Assembly (NCBI RefSeq): GCF_039555535.1
Contig: NZ_CP154630.1
Coordinates: 2,741,001 to 2,805,000 of the forward strand
Direction of reading: 5' to 3'
Source of the DNA: Stenotrophomonas maltophilia
GTDB lineage: Bacteria > Pseudomonadota > Gammaproteobacteria > Xanthomonadales > Xanthomonadaceae
Length of the DNA stretch: 64,000 nt
Made by a program: the position numbers and the translations under genes. Under the pieces are notes generated by a model that saw only the letters and a program-made list of their open reading frames with translations, was not told the origin of the DNA and searched no databases. Positions within the stretch are counted from its first letter, which is position 1. The number at the start of each line of letters is the position of its first letter. Shown here piece after piece: positions 26,287 through 35,602 of the stretch.

Positions 26287-27600
26287 TCAGCCTCCCTGCG
26301 TTGCGGAAGCCGGCGTACGTGCGCCGACCAGTCCGTAGAAAATGATGTAGCCGTAGCACAGCAGCGGCAGGATGAAGCTGGCCTGCACACCGATGTGGTC
26401 GGCCAGCACGCCCTGCAGGTACGGCACTACGGCACCGCCGACGATGGCCATGATCAGCAGGCTGGAGCCCTTGTTGGTCAGCGGGCCCAGGCGCTCGATG
26501 CTCAGCGCGAAGATGGTCGGGAACATGATCGAATTGAACAGGCCGATCGCCACCACCGAGTACAGCGCGATGTTGCCGGAGGTCAGCATGGTCGTGACCA
26601 GCAGTGCCACGTTGACCAGCGCGAAGATCGCCAGCAGGCGGCTGGGCGAGAAGCGCGCCAACAGCGCCGAGCCGGCGAAGCGGCCGATCATCGCCATGGT
26701 CCAGTAGGCCGACACGTAATGGGTGGCCTCCTGTTCGCTGAAGCCACCGATGTTCGGCATCGACAGGTAATTGACCAGGAAGCTGCCGATCGATACTTCG
26801 GCACCGACGTAGAAGAAGATGCCCAGCACGCCCAGCAGCAGGTGGCGCTTGCGCAGCGCATCCAGGTAGCTGTGGCGGTGACCCTGGTCGGCCTGTTCGG
26901 TGGCATCGCTCAGTGCCGGCAGGCGGAACAGGAACACGAACAGCGCCAGCAGCACCAGCGCAACGGCCAGGCCCACGTACGGGCCCTGCACGGCCTGCGC
27001 CTCGGCGGCGCGGTAGGCCAGCTGTTCGGCGGGCGGCAGCGCGCTCAGTTCATCGGCGCTCTTGACCGTGTTGGACAGGATCAGCATGCCGCCGAAGATC
27101 GGGGCGATGGCCGTGCCCAGCGAGTTCAGTGCCTGCGCCAGGGTCAGGCGGCTGGAGCTGGTCTGCTCCGGGCCCAGCAGCGCGACGTAGGGGTTCGCAG
27201 CAACCTGCAGCACGGTGATGCCGGTGGCCAGCACGAACAGTGCGCCGAGGAAGGCGCCATACACGCGCAGCTCGGCCGCCGGCCAGAAGCCCAGTGCGCC
27301 GATACCGGCGATCACCAGGCCGGCCACGATGCCCTTCTTGTAACCCAGCGCCGCCACCAGGCGGCCGGCCGGCAGCGACATCAGGAAATAGGTTCCGAAG
27401 AAGGTGAACTGCACCAGCATCGCCTTGGCGTAGTTCAGCTCGAACACTGCCTTCAGGTGCGGGATCAGGATGTCATTGAGGCAGGTCAGGAAGCCCCACA
27501 TGAAGAAGATCGTGGTGACCACGGCCAGCGCCTTGCCGTTGGTGACGGCGGGTGCGTTGCCCGAAGAACCCGATGGACGGGGCGTTGCGGAGATCGGCAT
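26287..27600 (-). CDS. MFS sugar transporter, FHS (FucP-like) family
   Basis: A 437-residue major-facilitator permease with about 12 membrane helices. The FHS-family pattern is visible in TTIFFMWGFLTCLNDILIPHLKAVFELNYAKAMLVQFTFFGTYFLMSLPAGRLV and in the second-half segment GLFNSIMFPTIFALSIERLGPLTNKGSSLLIMAIVGGA. The family imports fucose, glucose/galactose, GlcNAc or mannose with protons. In this operon mannose is the likely substrate, taking monosaccharide released in the periplasm into the cytoplasm. It lies 60 nt after the LacI gene. Confidence 0.88.
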   Translation of the reverse strand: MPISATPRPSGSSGNAPAVTNGKALAVVTTIFFMWGFLTCLNDILIPHLKAVFELNYAKAMLVQFTFFGTYFLMSLPAGRLVAALGYKKGIVAGLVIAGIGALGFWPAAELRVYGAFLGALFVLATGITVLQVAANPYVALLGPEQTSSSRLTLAQALNSLGTAIAPIFGGMLILSNTVKSADELSALPPAEQLAYRAAEAQAVQGPYVGLAVALVLLALFVFLFRLPALSDATEQADQGHRHSYLDALRKRHLLLGVLGIFFYVGAEVSIGSFLVNYLSMPNIGGFSEQEATHYVSAYWTMAMIGRFAGSALLARFSPSRLLAIFALVNVALLVTTMLTSGNIALYSVVAIGLFNSIMFPTIFALSIERLGPLTNKGSSLLIMAIVGGAVVPYLQGVLADHIGVQASFILPLLCYGYIIFYGLVGARTPASATQGG

Positions 27601-27660
27601 GCGGTACGCGCCTCGATGCGCGGAAGGTCGTTGTTGCGTGGAAGGGGTACGTGGAAGGAA

Positions 27661-28710
27661 TCAGTTCGGCCGTGCGGCACTGCTTTCGCGGATGCGCAAC
27701 TGCACCGGCGCCACCGTGCGCCGTGGTGGCGCGTCCGGTTCGTCCAATCGTTGCAGCAGCAGCGCGGCCGCCTGCCGGCCCCGCTCGCGCGGATCGGCGG
27801 TGAGCGTGGTCAATGGCGGCACCGCGACCGATGCCTCGGAAATATCGTCGAAGCCGGTCACGGCAAAGTCACCGCCCGGACGAATGCCTCGCGAGTTCAG
27901 GCCCAGCATCAGGCCCAGCGCGACGGTGTCGTTGTAGCAGACCGCCGCGCTGGGGCGATGGCCATCGGCAAACAGCTCATCGGTGCGCGCAGCGGCTTCC
28001 AGCCGGTTCGGCGCCGACTCGATCATCCAGCCCGGCGGCAGCGACAGGCAGGCCTCGGCCAGCGCCTGCTGGAACCCGGCACGCCGCTGGTGGCACGAGC
28101 TCGATGCGGCGTGGCCGCCGAAGAAGGCGATCTGGCGATGGCCGCGCTCGATCAGGTGGCGCGTCGCCAGATAGGCGCCGTGCTGGTTGTCCAGGGTCAG
28201 GAAGTCCCAGTCGGCCCCTTCCAGTTCGCGGTTGAACAGCAGCACGTTGGCATTGGCGCCCAATGCCTGGCGCAGCTGCGCGGTGTCGCTGCCTTCGGCC
28301 GGCGACAGGATCAGGCCGGCCGGGGTGTGCTCCATCAGCGTGGACAGCACCGCCTGCTGGCGCTCCGGCGATTCGCCGGTGCTGCCGAGCAGGGTCACAT
28401 AACCACGCCCGCCCAACGCCTCGTCCACGCCGGACGCAAATTCGGCGAAGAACGGGTTGGACAGGTCGTTGATCACCAGCGCGATGCTCGACGAGGTACG
28501 ACGGCGCAGGTTGGCGGCCGCGCGGTTGTAGACATAGCGCTGCCGGCGCAGCTCGGCCTCGACCTTGGCCCGGGTATCGACATTGACCAGCGGGCTGCCG
28601 CGCAGCACCAGCGACACGGTCGCCCGTGACACGCCGATGGCACGCGCGATGTCGGTCACCGTCACTGCCTTGCCGGCGCGTTTGCTGGGACTGCTGCCGT
28701 TGTCGTTCAT
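27661..28710 (-). CDS. LacI-family transcriptional regulator of the glycan regulon
   Basis: A 349-residue regulator. The N-terminal HTH (VTVTDIARAIGVSRATVSLVLRGSPLV, about 16-42) is classical LacI/PurR, followed by a hinge and a periplasmic-binding-protein-like sensor domain (IALVINDLSNPFFAEFASGVDEAL). It sits inside the operon it probably controls, between GH92 and the transporter. Its likely operators are the six TTRGATCGATYCAA sites in this window, each with the central CG common to LacI-family sites. The inducer is probably a mannose-related sugar or a catabolite; this is inference. Confidence 0.9.
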   Translation of the reverse strand: MNDNGSSPSKRAGKAVTVTDIARAIGVSRATVSLVLRGSPLVNVDTRAKVEAELRRQRYVYNRAAANLRRRTSSSIALVINDLSNPFFAEFASGVDEALGGRGYVTLLGSTGESPERQQAVLSTLMEHTPAGLILSPAEGSDTAQLRQALGANANVLLFNRELEGADWDFLTLDNQHGAYLATRHLIERGHRQIAFFGGHAASSSCHQRRAGFQQALAEACLSLPPGWMIESAPNRLEAAARTDELFADGHRPSAAVCYNDTVALGLMLGLNSRGIRPGGDFAVTGFDDISEASVAVPPLTTLTADPRERGRQAAALLLQRLDEPDAPPRRTVAPVQLRIRESSAARPN

Positions 28711-28806
28711 CGTCTTCCCGGACTCCGCTGGAGGCTCAAGCCTAATGGATCAGGGCCGTGTCGTGCCGTGCCGTTCGCTGGGTCACCGCGAACGGCACAG
28801 TCCGGC

Positions 28807-31272
28807 TCAGCGCAGCTGGCTGCCCGGTGCCGCGCACCAGGATACCGGCAGGTCCTTCACCGCCGTGCCCCAGCCCTGCTCCGGCACCTTCGCATCCAGC
28901 GCAAAGCGCACGCGCGGGCCCTGCTGCAGGCGGCTCCAGTCCAGCCACACCGCTGCATGTGCCTGGCCATCGACCTGCACGCCCTGCACGTACTGCAGGC
29001 GGCGGCCATCGGCGCCCGGCGCGTCGATGCGCAGGGTGCGGCCATTGCCCATGTCCACTTCCACCCTGCTGAAACGCGGGGTGTGCAGCAGGAACTGGCC
29101 GCTGCCCGGCACCGCCGGGTACACGCCGATGGCGCTGAACAGGTACCAGGCCGACATCGTGCCGAGGTCGTCGTTGCCGGTCACGCCGTTCGGGGCGTTG
29201 GTGAACAGCTGCTGCGCGGCACGCACCACGGCAGCGGTCTTCCATGGCTGGCCGATCAGCGTGTACAGCCACGGCGAGTGCAGGTCCGGTTCGTTGTTCG
29301 GGTTGTAGCGGAACTGGTTGTAGTAGCTGTACGGCCCGACCACCCACTCCTTGCGGGCAGCGTTGAGCGGGTCGGCCTGCAGCGCATCCATCGCGAAGAA
29401 CGCATCGAGGCGGCGACCGGCCTGCTCGCGGCCATCCATCGCTTCGACCAGGCCTGGCACGTCCTGCTGCGCCAGCCACTGGTACTGCCACGCGGTGCCC
29501 TCATGGAAGCCATGGTGCGAACGCGGGCTGTAGTGACCATCGGCCGGGGTGTACCACTGGCCGTCCTCGGTACGCGGGCGCGGGAAACCGGTGAAGCCGG
29601 TCTCGGCATCGCGCACCTGCGGGTCCCACACCTTGCGCCAGTTGCGGCCGCGCTCACGCAGCGTCGCCGCGTCCTGCGCGTGACCCAGGCCATCGGCCAT
29701 CTGCGAGAGCGCGCAGTCGGCCAGCGCATATTCGAGCGTCGCCGAGCCACCGTGGTGCGGATCGACGTCCATGCCCTTGGATGGGAACGCACGGTCGTAG
29801 ACCACGTAACCCTTGTCCAGGTAGGTGGGGTTGCCGGAGCGGCCGGCCATGCGCGAGTTCAACGGCGGCGTGCCGAAGGCGTTGCGGCGCAGCGCATCCC
29901 AGGCCTGCGATTCACTGCCCTTGAGCGCACCGAAGCGCCACAGGTCGACCATGAACGGGGTAACCGGATCACCGGTCATGATGTTGGTCTCGAAGTTGGC
30001 ATAGCCCCAGCGCGGCAGCCAACCGCCCTGTTCGTCAATCGCCAGCAGGGTCCGGCCGATATCGCGCGCCACGTCCGGGCGGGTCAGCGCCAGCCACTGG
30101 TTCTGCGCGCGGTAGGTATCCCACAGCGAGAAGTACTCGTAGTAGGTCCAACCATCGGCGCGATGGATGCGATCGTCGTAGCCGCGATAGCGGCCATCAG
30201 CATCGTTGCCGGTCATCGGCTGCAGCAGTGCGTGGTAGACCGCGCTGTAGAACACGGCGCGGTCGTCGGCGTTGCCGCCCTGCACGCGCACCCGGCCCAG
30301 CTGCTCGCGCCAGGACTGCTGCGACAGGGCACGCATGCGGTCGAAACCGAGCAGCGCCCCACCCTGCATGCCCTCGGCGCGCAGGTTGGTGCGCGCGCCT
30401 TCGGCATCCACGTGCGAGATCGCGCTGACCGCCGTCACCGACTGGCCCTTGGCCAGATCGAAGCTGAGCCAGGCGCCATTCGGCTTCTGCTCGCCTTCCA
30501 TGCTGTGACGCGCACCGGGCAGGCCACCGCCCTCGCCCCAGGTGCCATGCGCCTTGAACGGACGGTCGAACTCGATGCGGAACCAGGTGGTGTACTGGTG
30601 GCCGCCACAGAAGCTCTTGGTGACCAGCTTGCCTTCCACCACGCGGTCACCGACCACGTCGACCACGCTGCCGATGACCGAATGGCGCTCGTTGGCCTGT
30701 CCGACATTGACCAGCACGTGGCCATCGCCGCTGCGCTGGCTGAAGGTGTAGCGCTCGGCGGCGGCGCGCGTACGCGCGGTGGCCTCGGCGTCGATGCCGC
30801 CGTAGCTGGTCAGCCGCACCTTGTAGTAGCCGGCCTGGCCGATCTCGCCGTCATGGGTGTAGTTCGATGCGTAGGCCTTGTGGTCGAACTGCTTGGCGTT
30901 GCCGGTATCGAAATCGCCACCGGGGCCGATGCTGCCGGTGACCGGCAGGATGGACACCTGCCCGCCCTGCTCCCAGCAACCGGCGCCGGAGATGAACGAG
31001 TGGCCGAACCCGCGGATCTTCTCGTCGTCGTAGCGCCAGCCGGAATAGTGGCTGCCGATCGGGCTGACCTGGATCAGGCCAAACGGTGCCGACGCGCCCG
31101 GGAAGGTATTGCCGTCGTCCTTGCTGCCGATGAAGGTGTTGACCTCGCGCTCCAGCGCTGCCGGCGCAGCCTGCAGCAGCATCGGCATGGCCGAAAGCGC
31201 CAGCAGGCAGGCCAGGCGCGCCAGCGGGCGCGAGGTCGATGGGACGGCGGGAGCGGACGGCACTGGACGCAT
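28807..31272 (-). CDS. GH92 exo-alpha-mannosidase, exported
   Basis: An 821-residue glycoside hydrolase of family GH92, inverting calcium-dependent alpha-mannosidases that trim high-mannose N-glycans. The signal peptide is within MRPVPSAPAVPSTSRPLARLACLLALSAMPMLLQAAPA. The mature protein starts VNTFIGSKDDGNTFPGA and GLIQVSPIGSHYSGWRY, and the C-terminal signature TGNDDLGTMSAWYLFSAIGVYP is at about residue 700. The ATG at 31272 has AGGAA upstream. It is the first gene of the minus-strand run, 128 bp downstream of a predicted LacI operator. Linkage preference (1,2 versus 1,3 or 1,6) cannot be read from sequence with certainty. Confidence 0.93.
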   Translation of the reverse strand: MRPVPSAPAVPSTSRPLARLACLLALSAMPMLLQAAPAALEREVNTFIGSKDDGNTFPGASAPFGLIQVSPIGSHYSGWRYDDEKIRGFGHSFISGAGCWEQGGQVSILPVTGSIGPGGDFDTGNAKQFDHKAYASNYTHDGEIGQAGYYKVRLTSYGGIDAEATARTRAAAERYTFSQRSGDGHVLVNVGQANERHSVIGSVVDVVGDRVVEGKLVTKSFCGGHQYTTWFRIEFDRPFKAHGTWGEGGGLPGARHSMEGEQKPNGAWLSFDLAKGQSVTAVSAISHVDAEGARTNLRAEGMQGGALLGFDRMRALSQQSWREQLGRVRVQGGNADDRAVFYSAVYHALLQPMTGNDADGRYRGYDDRIHRADGWTYYEYFSLWDTYRAQNQWLALTRPDVARDIGRTLLAIDEQGGWLPRWGYANFETNIMTGDPVTPFMVDLWRFGALKGSESQAWDALRRNAFGTPPLNSRMAGRSGNPTYLDKGYVVYDRAFPSKGMDVDPHHGGSATLEYALADCALSQMADGLGHAQDAATLRERGRNWRKVWDPQVRDAETGFTGFPRPRTEDGQWYTPADGHYSPRSHHGFHEGTAWQYQWLAQQDVPGLVEAMDGREQAGRRLDAFFAMDALQADPLNAARKEWVVGPYSYYNQFRYNPNNEPDLHSPWLYTLIGQPWKTAAVVRAAQQLFTNAPNGVTGNDDLGTMSAWYLFSAIGVYPAVPGSGQFLLHTPRFSRVEVDMGNGRTLRIDAPGADGRRLQYVQGVQVDGQAHAAVWLDWSRLQQGPRVRFALDAKVPEQGWGTAVKDLPVSWCAAPGSQLR

Positions 31273-31399
31273 GTCGGGTTCCTGTAGTCGATGATGCGGA
31301 GGCAGACGGCCGGGGCCGTCCGGCACCGTTCCGCTGAGCCCCGCCGTGACCGGCAGAGAGCTCCCCCTGGAATGACGCCCGACCCATTCGACCGTGAAT

Positions 31400-31413
31400 T
31401 TAGATCGATTCAA
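31400..31413. promoter_or_regulatory. Predicted LacI operator upstream of GH92 operon
   Basis: TTAGATCGATTCAA, a 14-bp near-palindrome centred on CG. It lies 128 bp upstream of the GH92 start codon and is the only such site before the six-gene run, which includes the regulator gene. Confidence 0.75.
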
Positions 31414-31471
31414 GTAGAGCATGCAGGTTCAGCCGAATGCATTCTGCGGCGCAGCATGAAAGGGGTGTTCG

Positions 31472-31641
31472 GCAGGGCTGCGCCCTGCACCTGCTACGAG
31501 CTGGAGCAACAGCAACAGCAGAAGCCGGTTTCCTGTGGGGAGTCGGGGTGGGTCCGGTTGCGGGGGACGCCGTAAACCCGTCCCTGGGGGCTTGGCCGCG
31601 GCATCCATGCCGCGGACACCCCCGCAACCGGACCCACCCCG
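31472..31641 (+). repeat. Composite element: GCAGGGC hairpin plus long palindrome (copy 2)
   Basis: The hairpin GCAGGGCTGCGCCCTGC (31472-31488) is followed by a GGAGCAACAGCAACAG spacer and a perfect 23-bp palindrome stem (31544-31566 with 31619-31641, starting CGGGGTGGGTCCGG). The interior carries GGGACGCCGTAAACCC and the inner hairpin CCGCGGCA-TCCA-TGCCGCGG (31596-31615). Confidence 0.65.
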
Positions 31642-31670
31642 CCTTCGACAGATTTCCGCGATCTGCAACC

Positions 31671-31690
31671 GATCCACGCCACGCGTGGAT
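31671..31690. repeat. SMAG-like relic, ATCCACGC stem
   Basis: The stem ATCCACGC/GCGTGGAT is present but the GTAG end is missing. The same stem occurs complete at 18843-18866. Confidence 0.5.
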
Positions 31691-31718
31691 GAACCTCTGA
31701 CAGATAACGAAATCAATC

Positions 31719-31759
31719 GGGGTCAGATCCGTTTTCCAAAGGAAAACGGATCTGACCCC
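31719..31759. repeat. GGGGTCAGATCC-ended palindrome
   Basis: A 41-bp palindrome with ends GGGGTCAGATCCGTTTTCC and its complement around a 3-nt loop. An almost identical copy is at 54731-54771, and related ones with other stem cores are at 42243-42327. Confidence 0.75.
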
Positions 31760-31818
31760 ATGCCGTTACCCCATGCCGTCTCGAAGACCCATCCATCCGT
31801 CACCGGGAGACTGGCGAA

Positions 31819-32007
31819 GGCGGGGCGGTGTGGGCTGGCAGGACCGTTGGCGCCATGGATGGCGCCATCGAGCCCCCATGGAAGGGTTTACGGCGTGTCC
31901 TGCAAGCCCACACCGCCCCGCCCAACCAGCAGACACCCCAGAGCCGGCTGTTGCCTTTGACGTTGCTCTGGCTTGAAGGCTTCTGCAGGTGCAGGGCGCA
32001 GCCCTGC
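31819..32007 (-). repeat. Composite element in inverted orientation (copy 3)
   Basis: The 25-nt arms (31819-31843 and 31898-31922, starting GGCGGGGCGGTGTGGGC) pair with one mismatch. The inner hairpin TGGCGCCA-TGGA-TGGCGCCA is at 31848-31867, then come GGTTTACGGCGT, a CCAGAGC spacer and the hairpin GCAGGGCGCAGCCCTGC (31991-32007). It is the mirror order of the element at 31472. Confidence 0.65.
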
Positions 32008-32142
32008 CGACCCACCCTCCCCTGCGCACGAAAACGTTTCCACTGTTTTCAGCAAACCGTCATCCCCTCGCCACGCCAGTACCATATTGCGCAGCAGCAT
32101 GCGTCCGCGGGCGACCCATGCTAAAAAACGCCCGCCCATCGC

Positions 32143-32156
32143 TTAGATCGATCCAA
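32143..32156. promoter_or_regulatory. Predicted LacI operator, distal site of TonB receptor 1
   Basis: TTAGATCGATCCAA, 167 bp upstream of the receptor ATG. Paired with the site at 32264, 121 bp centre to centre, it could allow looping. Confidence 0.72.
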
Positions 32157-32263
32157 GACGACATTGCGATGGCCGGGAGTTGGGGGAGCAGCAACAGGAC
32201 GTACCAGGCCACGCGCACGGTGCTACTGCCACTGCATGGCGATAGCGACAATGTCACTTCAAA

Positions 32264-32277
32264 TTAGATCGATTCAA
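32264..32277. promoter_or_regulatory. Predicted LacI operator, proximal site of TonB receptor 1
   Basis: TTAGATCGATTCAA, identical to the GH92 operator core and 46 bp upstream of the receptor ATG at 32323. This is a position that would block the promoter. Confidence 0.75.
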
Positions 32278-32322
32278 GTTGTCCGTGCCACGTCACCGGA
32301 TCAATCCAGGAGAGAGGGAGAG

Positions 32323-35300
32323 ATGGGAATGAAGCATTCAACACGTAAGCATGGCCAGGATGCATTGTCGCTGGCCATCGCGCTGGCCCTGGCCGCCGCC
32401 GTCGTTCCGGCCGGCGCCGCCGCGCAGCAGGCAACCACCACCGGCTCGCAGGAAGCCACCAACCTGGACAGCGTCCAGGTCACCGGCTACCGCTACGCCA
32501 TTGAAAAGAGCCTTGAGCAGAAGCGCGACGCCAATGCCGTGGTCGAAGTGATCACCGCCGAGGACGTCGGCAAGTTCCCCGACAAGAACGTGGCCGACGC
32601 ACTGCAGCGCGTGCCCGGCGTGGTCATCACCCGCAGTGGCGGCGAAGGCAAGACCGTCAGTGTGCGCGGCCTGGCCCCGGACCTGACCCTGACCCAGTTG
32701 AACGGCAACTACGTCGCCACCTCGGAAACCAACGACGAGGCCACCCGTTCGTTCAACTACACCCTGCTGCCGTCGAACATGCTGTCCAGCGCCGAGCTGT
32801 TCAAGTCGCCGGAAGCACGCATCGACGAAGGCGGCATCGGTGGCACGGTCATCCTGCATACCCGTCGTCCGCTGGACATGGAATCCAACTCGGGCTTCGT
32901 CACGCTCGAGGGCACGTCTTCCGACACCCATCACGATATCGATCCGCAGGCCTCGGCCCTGTACTCCTGGCACAGCAAGGATGAGCGTTTCGGCGTGCTG
33001 GTCGGCGTGACGCAGCAGAAGCGCACCACCCGCACCATGGAAGCCAGCACCGAGGACTACCAGTGGTATGGCGCCGGCAAGGCGCGCGATGCCTATGGCA
33101 ACGTGCAGTCGCAGGATGGCATCCACTACTGGTGGGGCAAGTCCGGATTCAACAACCAGACCGGCGGCAACTACAGCGATTTCTTCATGCCGACCTCGGC
33201 CAACTTCGCGGTGAAGGAAGAAAAGCGCGAGCGCAAGGGCGGCCAGCTGACGTTCCAGTTCAAGCCAGTCGACAACGTCACGATGACGGCCAACTACTTC
33301 CGCTTCGAGCTGCAGGGTGACTACACCCAGAACATGCTGAAGATTCCGGAATGGAGCATGGCTCGTTTCAACGGCGATGGAAACTGGGCGGGCGGACGCC
33401 TGCTCAATGGGTTGGACTTCGACCCCAGCGGCAACACCGTCACCGGTGCACAGTTCGAAAAGCTGGCCGGAAAGACCTACTACTGCAGCGAAGACCAGGC
33501 CAAGGCCGCCGGACTCAAGCCCGGTGGCTGGGGCCCGGACGACTGCACGGTTCCGACGCCGCAGCTGACTGGCGGCTACAGCAAGGAAAAGGCACTATCG
33601 CAGACCGCTGACCTGACCATCGAATGGGATATCAGCCCGCTGTGGAAGGCCTCGTTCACCGGCGGCCGCACCTGGTCCGAAGGTGGCCCGTCGATGAACT
33701 TCCGGATGTCGGCCAAGCCGCGCCGCAAGGTCGGCAGCGATTACCTGTCGGGCAACCAGTACAGCGCCTGGGACCTCACCGGCACGCCCTCGGCCACCTT
33801 CTCGCCCGACCTGCAGCAGCAGCTGATGAACGGCATCGCCGAAGTCGACACCGGTTCGACCGATTCGTCGTGGAAGCGCACCGAGGTCAAGCAGAACTAC
33901 TTCCAGGCCGACGTCACCAAGCTGTTTGAATCGGGCTGGCTGGACTCGATCCAGTTTGGTGCCAAGTACCGCGACGGCAAGGTCCACCGCAATACCGGTA
34001 ACACCTACTGGACCTGCCAGGGCCGTGATCCGGCCGACTACAAGGACGGCCGTTACCAAGCGGGTTGCGACCCGACTGCCGGCGACGCGCAGCCCGGCTT
34101 CTTCCTGTCCAATCCGATCAGCAACATCGCCGGCGGTTTCAATGCGAATGTGTTCCCGGGCATCAACTACCCGGCCTACATCGACTACCTGAACAAGACC
34201 TACGGCGGTTCGCACAACCGTACCGAGGAAGACTTCGTCTACAACGTCAACGAAAAGATCTACTCGGGCTATTTCCAGGCCAACTTCCGCACCGAGCGTC
34301 TGCGCGGCAACGTCGGCGTGCGCGTAGTACGCACCAAGCAGTTCGCGCAGTCCTCCGACTCGATCGAGAAGTTCAACGATTACTTCCTGGACAACGCGTC
34401 CGGCGCGCCGATGGCGTGCACCGACCCGGCTGCTGCGGCCTACCCGGGCTATGGCTGCGAGAGTGGCTTCGTGCGACTGCCGTATGATCTGGCGCAGAGC
34501 AAGACCCATGAACTGATCGGCGTCGACCGCACGTATACCGATATCCTGCCGAGCTTCAACATCGCCTGGGACATCACTGACACCCTGGTGCTGCGCGGCG
34601 CCGTGTCAAAGGTCATCGCCCGTCCGGGCTACACCGATATCGCCACCCCGGGCGCTCTGAGCTTCTACAGCGCCGAATACGTCGACGATCGTCGCGTCGC
34701 CGGCGGTGCGCCGAACCCGGGTTGGGCCGGCGAAGGCAGCAACAAGCAGCTGCAGCCGTTCAAGGCCACGCAGTACGACCTGGGCCTGGAATGGTACTTC
34801 CAGCCGGGCGCCGTGGCCGGTGTCGGCCTGTTCCGCAAGGACGTGAGCAATTTCACCGTGCCGGTCGTGCGCGACACGCAGATGACTGTCGGCGGCGAAG
34901 TGGTGACCGTGCAGAACTACAAGACCAAGGCCAATGGCCAGGATGGTGTTTCGCAGGGCGTGGAACTGTATGGCCAGTACACCTTCGATTCCGGCTTCGG
35001 CGTGCAGGCCAACTACACCTACAATGACACCAACCTGGCATCGATCGTGATTGACGGACAGAACATCGGCTCTTCGCCGCTGGTCGGCAGCGCCAAGAAC
35101 CAGGCCAACGTCACGGTGTTCTACGAGAACGACAAGTTCCTTGCGCGTGCCTCGTTCAACCGTCGCGGCGAAGTTGTGGGGGGCCTGCAGAACGGCATGA
35201 CGGTCTACACCGAGCCGTATGACCAGCTGGATCTGAACGTGGCCTACAACCTGACCCCGGACTGGACGCTGACCGCCTCGGTGATCAATGCCACCAAGTC

Positions 35301-35400
35301 CGAGCAGCGCGTGCACCTGGGCAATGACACCAAGGCCCGCCTGATCTCCAACACCTATGCAGGCCGCCAGCTGTACTTCGGCGCCACCTGGAAGTTCTAA
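32323..35400 (+). CDS. TonB-dependent receptor, Xanthomonas-Caulobacter type (receptor 1)
   Basis: A 1025-residue outer-membrane receptor. A basic N-terminus and a hydrophobic stretch (LSLAIALALAAAVVPAGAAAQ) form the signal peptide. A TonB-box-like segment (NLDSVQVTGYR) is followed by the plug (NVADALQRVPGVVITRSGGEGKTVSVRGL) and a long beta-barrel ending in the terminal aromatic LYFGATWKF. The size and motifs fit the TonB-Xanth-Caul subfamily used for oligosaccharides. Two predicted LacI operators precede it, so it probably imports N-glycan or mannoside oligosaccharides to the periplasmic mannosidases. The ATG at 32323 follows a GAGGGAG ribosome site; an ATG two codons later is an alternative. 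Confidence 0.9.
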   Translation: MGMKHSTRKHGQDALSLAIALALAAAVVPAGAAAQQATTTGSQEATNLDSVQVTGYRYAIEKSLEQKRDANAVVEVITAEDVGKFPDKNVADALQRVPGVVITRSGGEGKTVSVRGLAPDLTLTQLNGNYVATSETNDEATRSFNYTLLPSNMLSSAELFKSPEARIDEGGIGGTVILHTRRPLDMESNSGFVTLEGTSSDTHHDIDPQASALYSWHSKDERFGVLVGVTQQKRTTRTMEASTEDYQWYGAGKARDAYGNVQSQDGIHYWWGKSGFNNQTGGNYSDFFMPTSANFAVKEEKRERKGGQLTFQFKPVDNVTMTANYFRFELQGDYTQNMLKIPEWSMARFNGDGNWAGGRLLNGLDFDPSGNTVTGAQFEKLAGKTYYCSEDQAKAAGLKPGGWGPDDCTVPTPQLTGGYSKEKALSQTADLTIEWDISPLWKASFTGGRTWSEGGPSMNFRMSAKPRRKVGSDYLSGNQYSAWDLTGTPSATFSPDLQQQLMNGIAEVDTGSTDSSWKRTEVKQNYFQADVTKLFESGWLDSIQFGAKYRDGKVHRNTGNTYWTCQGRDPADYKDGRYQAGCDPTAGDAQPGFFLSNPISNIAGGFNANVFPGINYPAYIDYLNKTYGGSHNRTEEDFVYNVNEKIYSGYFQANFRTERLRGNVGVRVVRTKQFAQSSDSIEKFNDYFLDNASGAPMACTDPAAAAYPGYGCESGFVRLPYDLAQSKTHELIGVDRTYTDILPSFNIAWDITDTLVLRGAVSKVIARPGYTDIATPGALSFYSAEYVDDRRVAGGAPNPGWAGEGSNKQLQPFKATQYDLGLEWYFQPGAVAGVGLFRKDVSNFTVPVVRDTQMTVGGEVVTVQNYKTKANGQDGVSQGVELYGQYTFDSGFGVQANYTYNDTNLASIVIDGQNIGSSPLVGSAKNQANVTVFYENDKFLARASFNRRGEVVGGLQNGMTVYTEPYDQLDLNVAYNLTPDWTLTASVINATKSEQRVHLGNDTKARLISNTYAGRQLYFGATWKF

Positions 35401-35432
35401 GGCCCGACCGGGCGTGCCGGGTCCTGCCCGGC

Positions 35433-35462
35433 ATGGCCCCGCCCCGCTCCGTGCGGGGCCAT
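35433..35462 (+). terminator. Hairpin after TonB receptor 1
   Basis: ATGGCCCCGC pairs with GCGGGGCCAT and is followed only by TCC, so it is a weak intrinsic terminator candidate. Confidence 0.4.
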
Positions 35463-35539
35463 TCCTCCACGGCAGCCGCGCTGGTACAGGTGGCTGCCGT
35501 TTTCATTGGCTCCGATATGCCCGGCGTTCAGTCCGGCGC

Positions 35540-35570
35540 TTGACCCTGCCATCGTTGGAAGGTGCACACT
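35540..35570 (+). promoter_or_regulatory. CueR-type promoter of the copZ-like gene
   Basis: A -35 TTGACC (35540-35545), a 19-bp spacer and a -10-like CACACT (35565-35570). The spacer holds the dyad ACCCTGCC...GGAAGGT (35543-35563). The over-long spacer with an ACCTT/AAGGT-type dyad is the signature of MerR-family (CueR) activation. Confidence 0.75.
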
Positions 35571-35602
35571 GGCTCCACCCAAGAGCACCGAAGGAGCTAC
35601 AG

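Larger units (their letters stand above)
31273..32322. other. 1-kb divergent intergenic region of the glycan locus
   Basis: No convincing gene is present. From left to right it holds the GH92 leader and operator (31400), a composite hairpin-palindrome (31472-31641), a SMAG relic (31671-31690), a GGGGTCAGATCC palindrome (31719-31759), a second composite element in opposite orientation (31819-32007), and two operators in front of the TonB-dependent receptor (32143, 32264). Confidence 0.75.

Noticed and set aside
28768..31287. An 839-codon open frame on the plus strand opposite the GH92 gene
   Set aside because: The GH92 frame has full family motifs. The antisense frame is rich in Ala, Arg, His and Val with no domain, as expected from high-GC codon bias.
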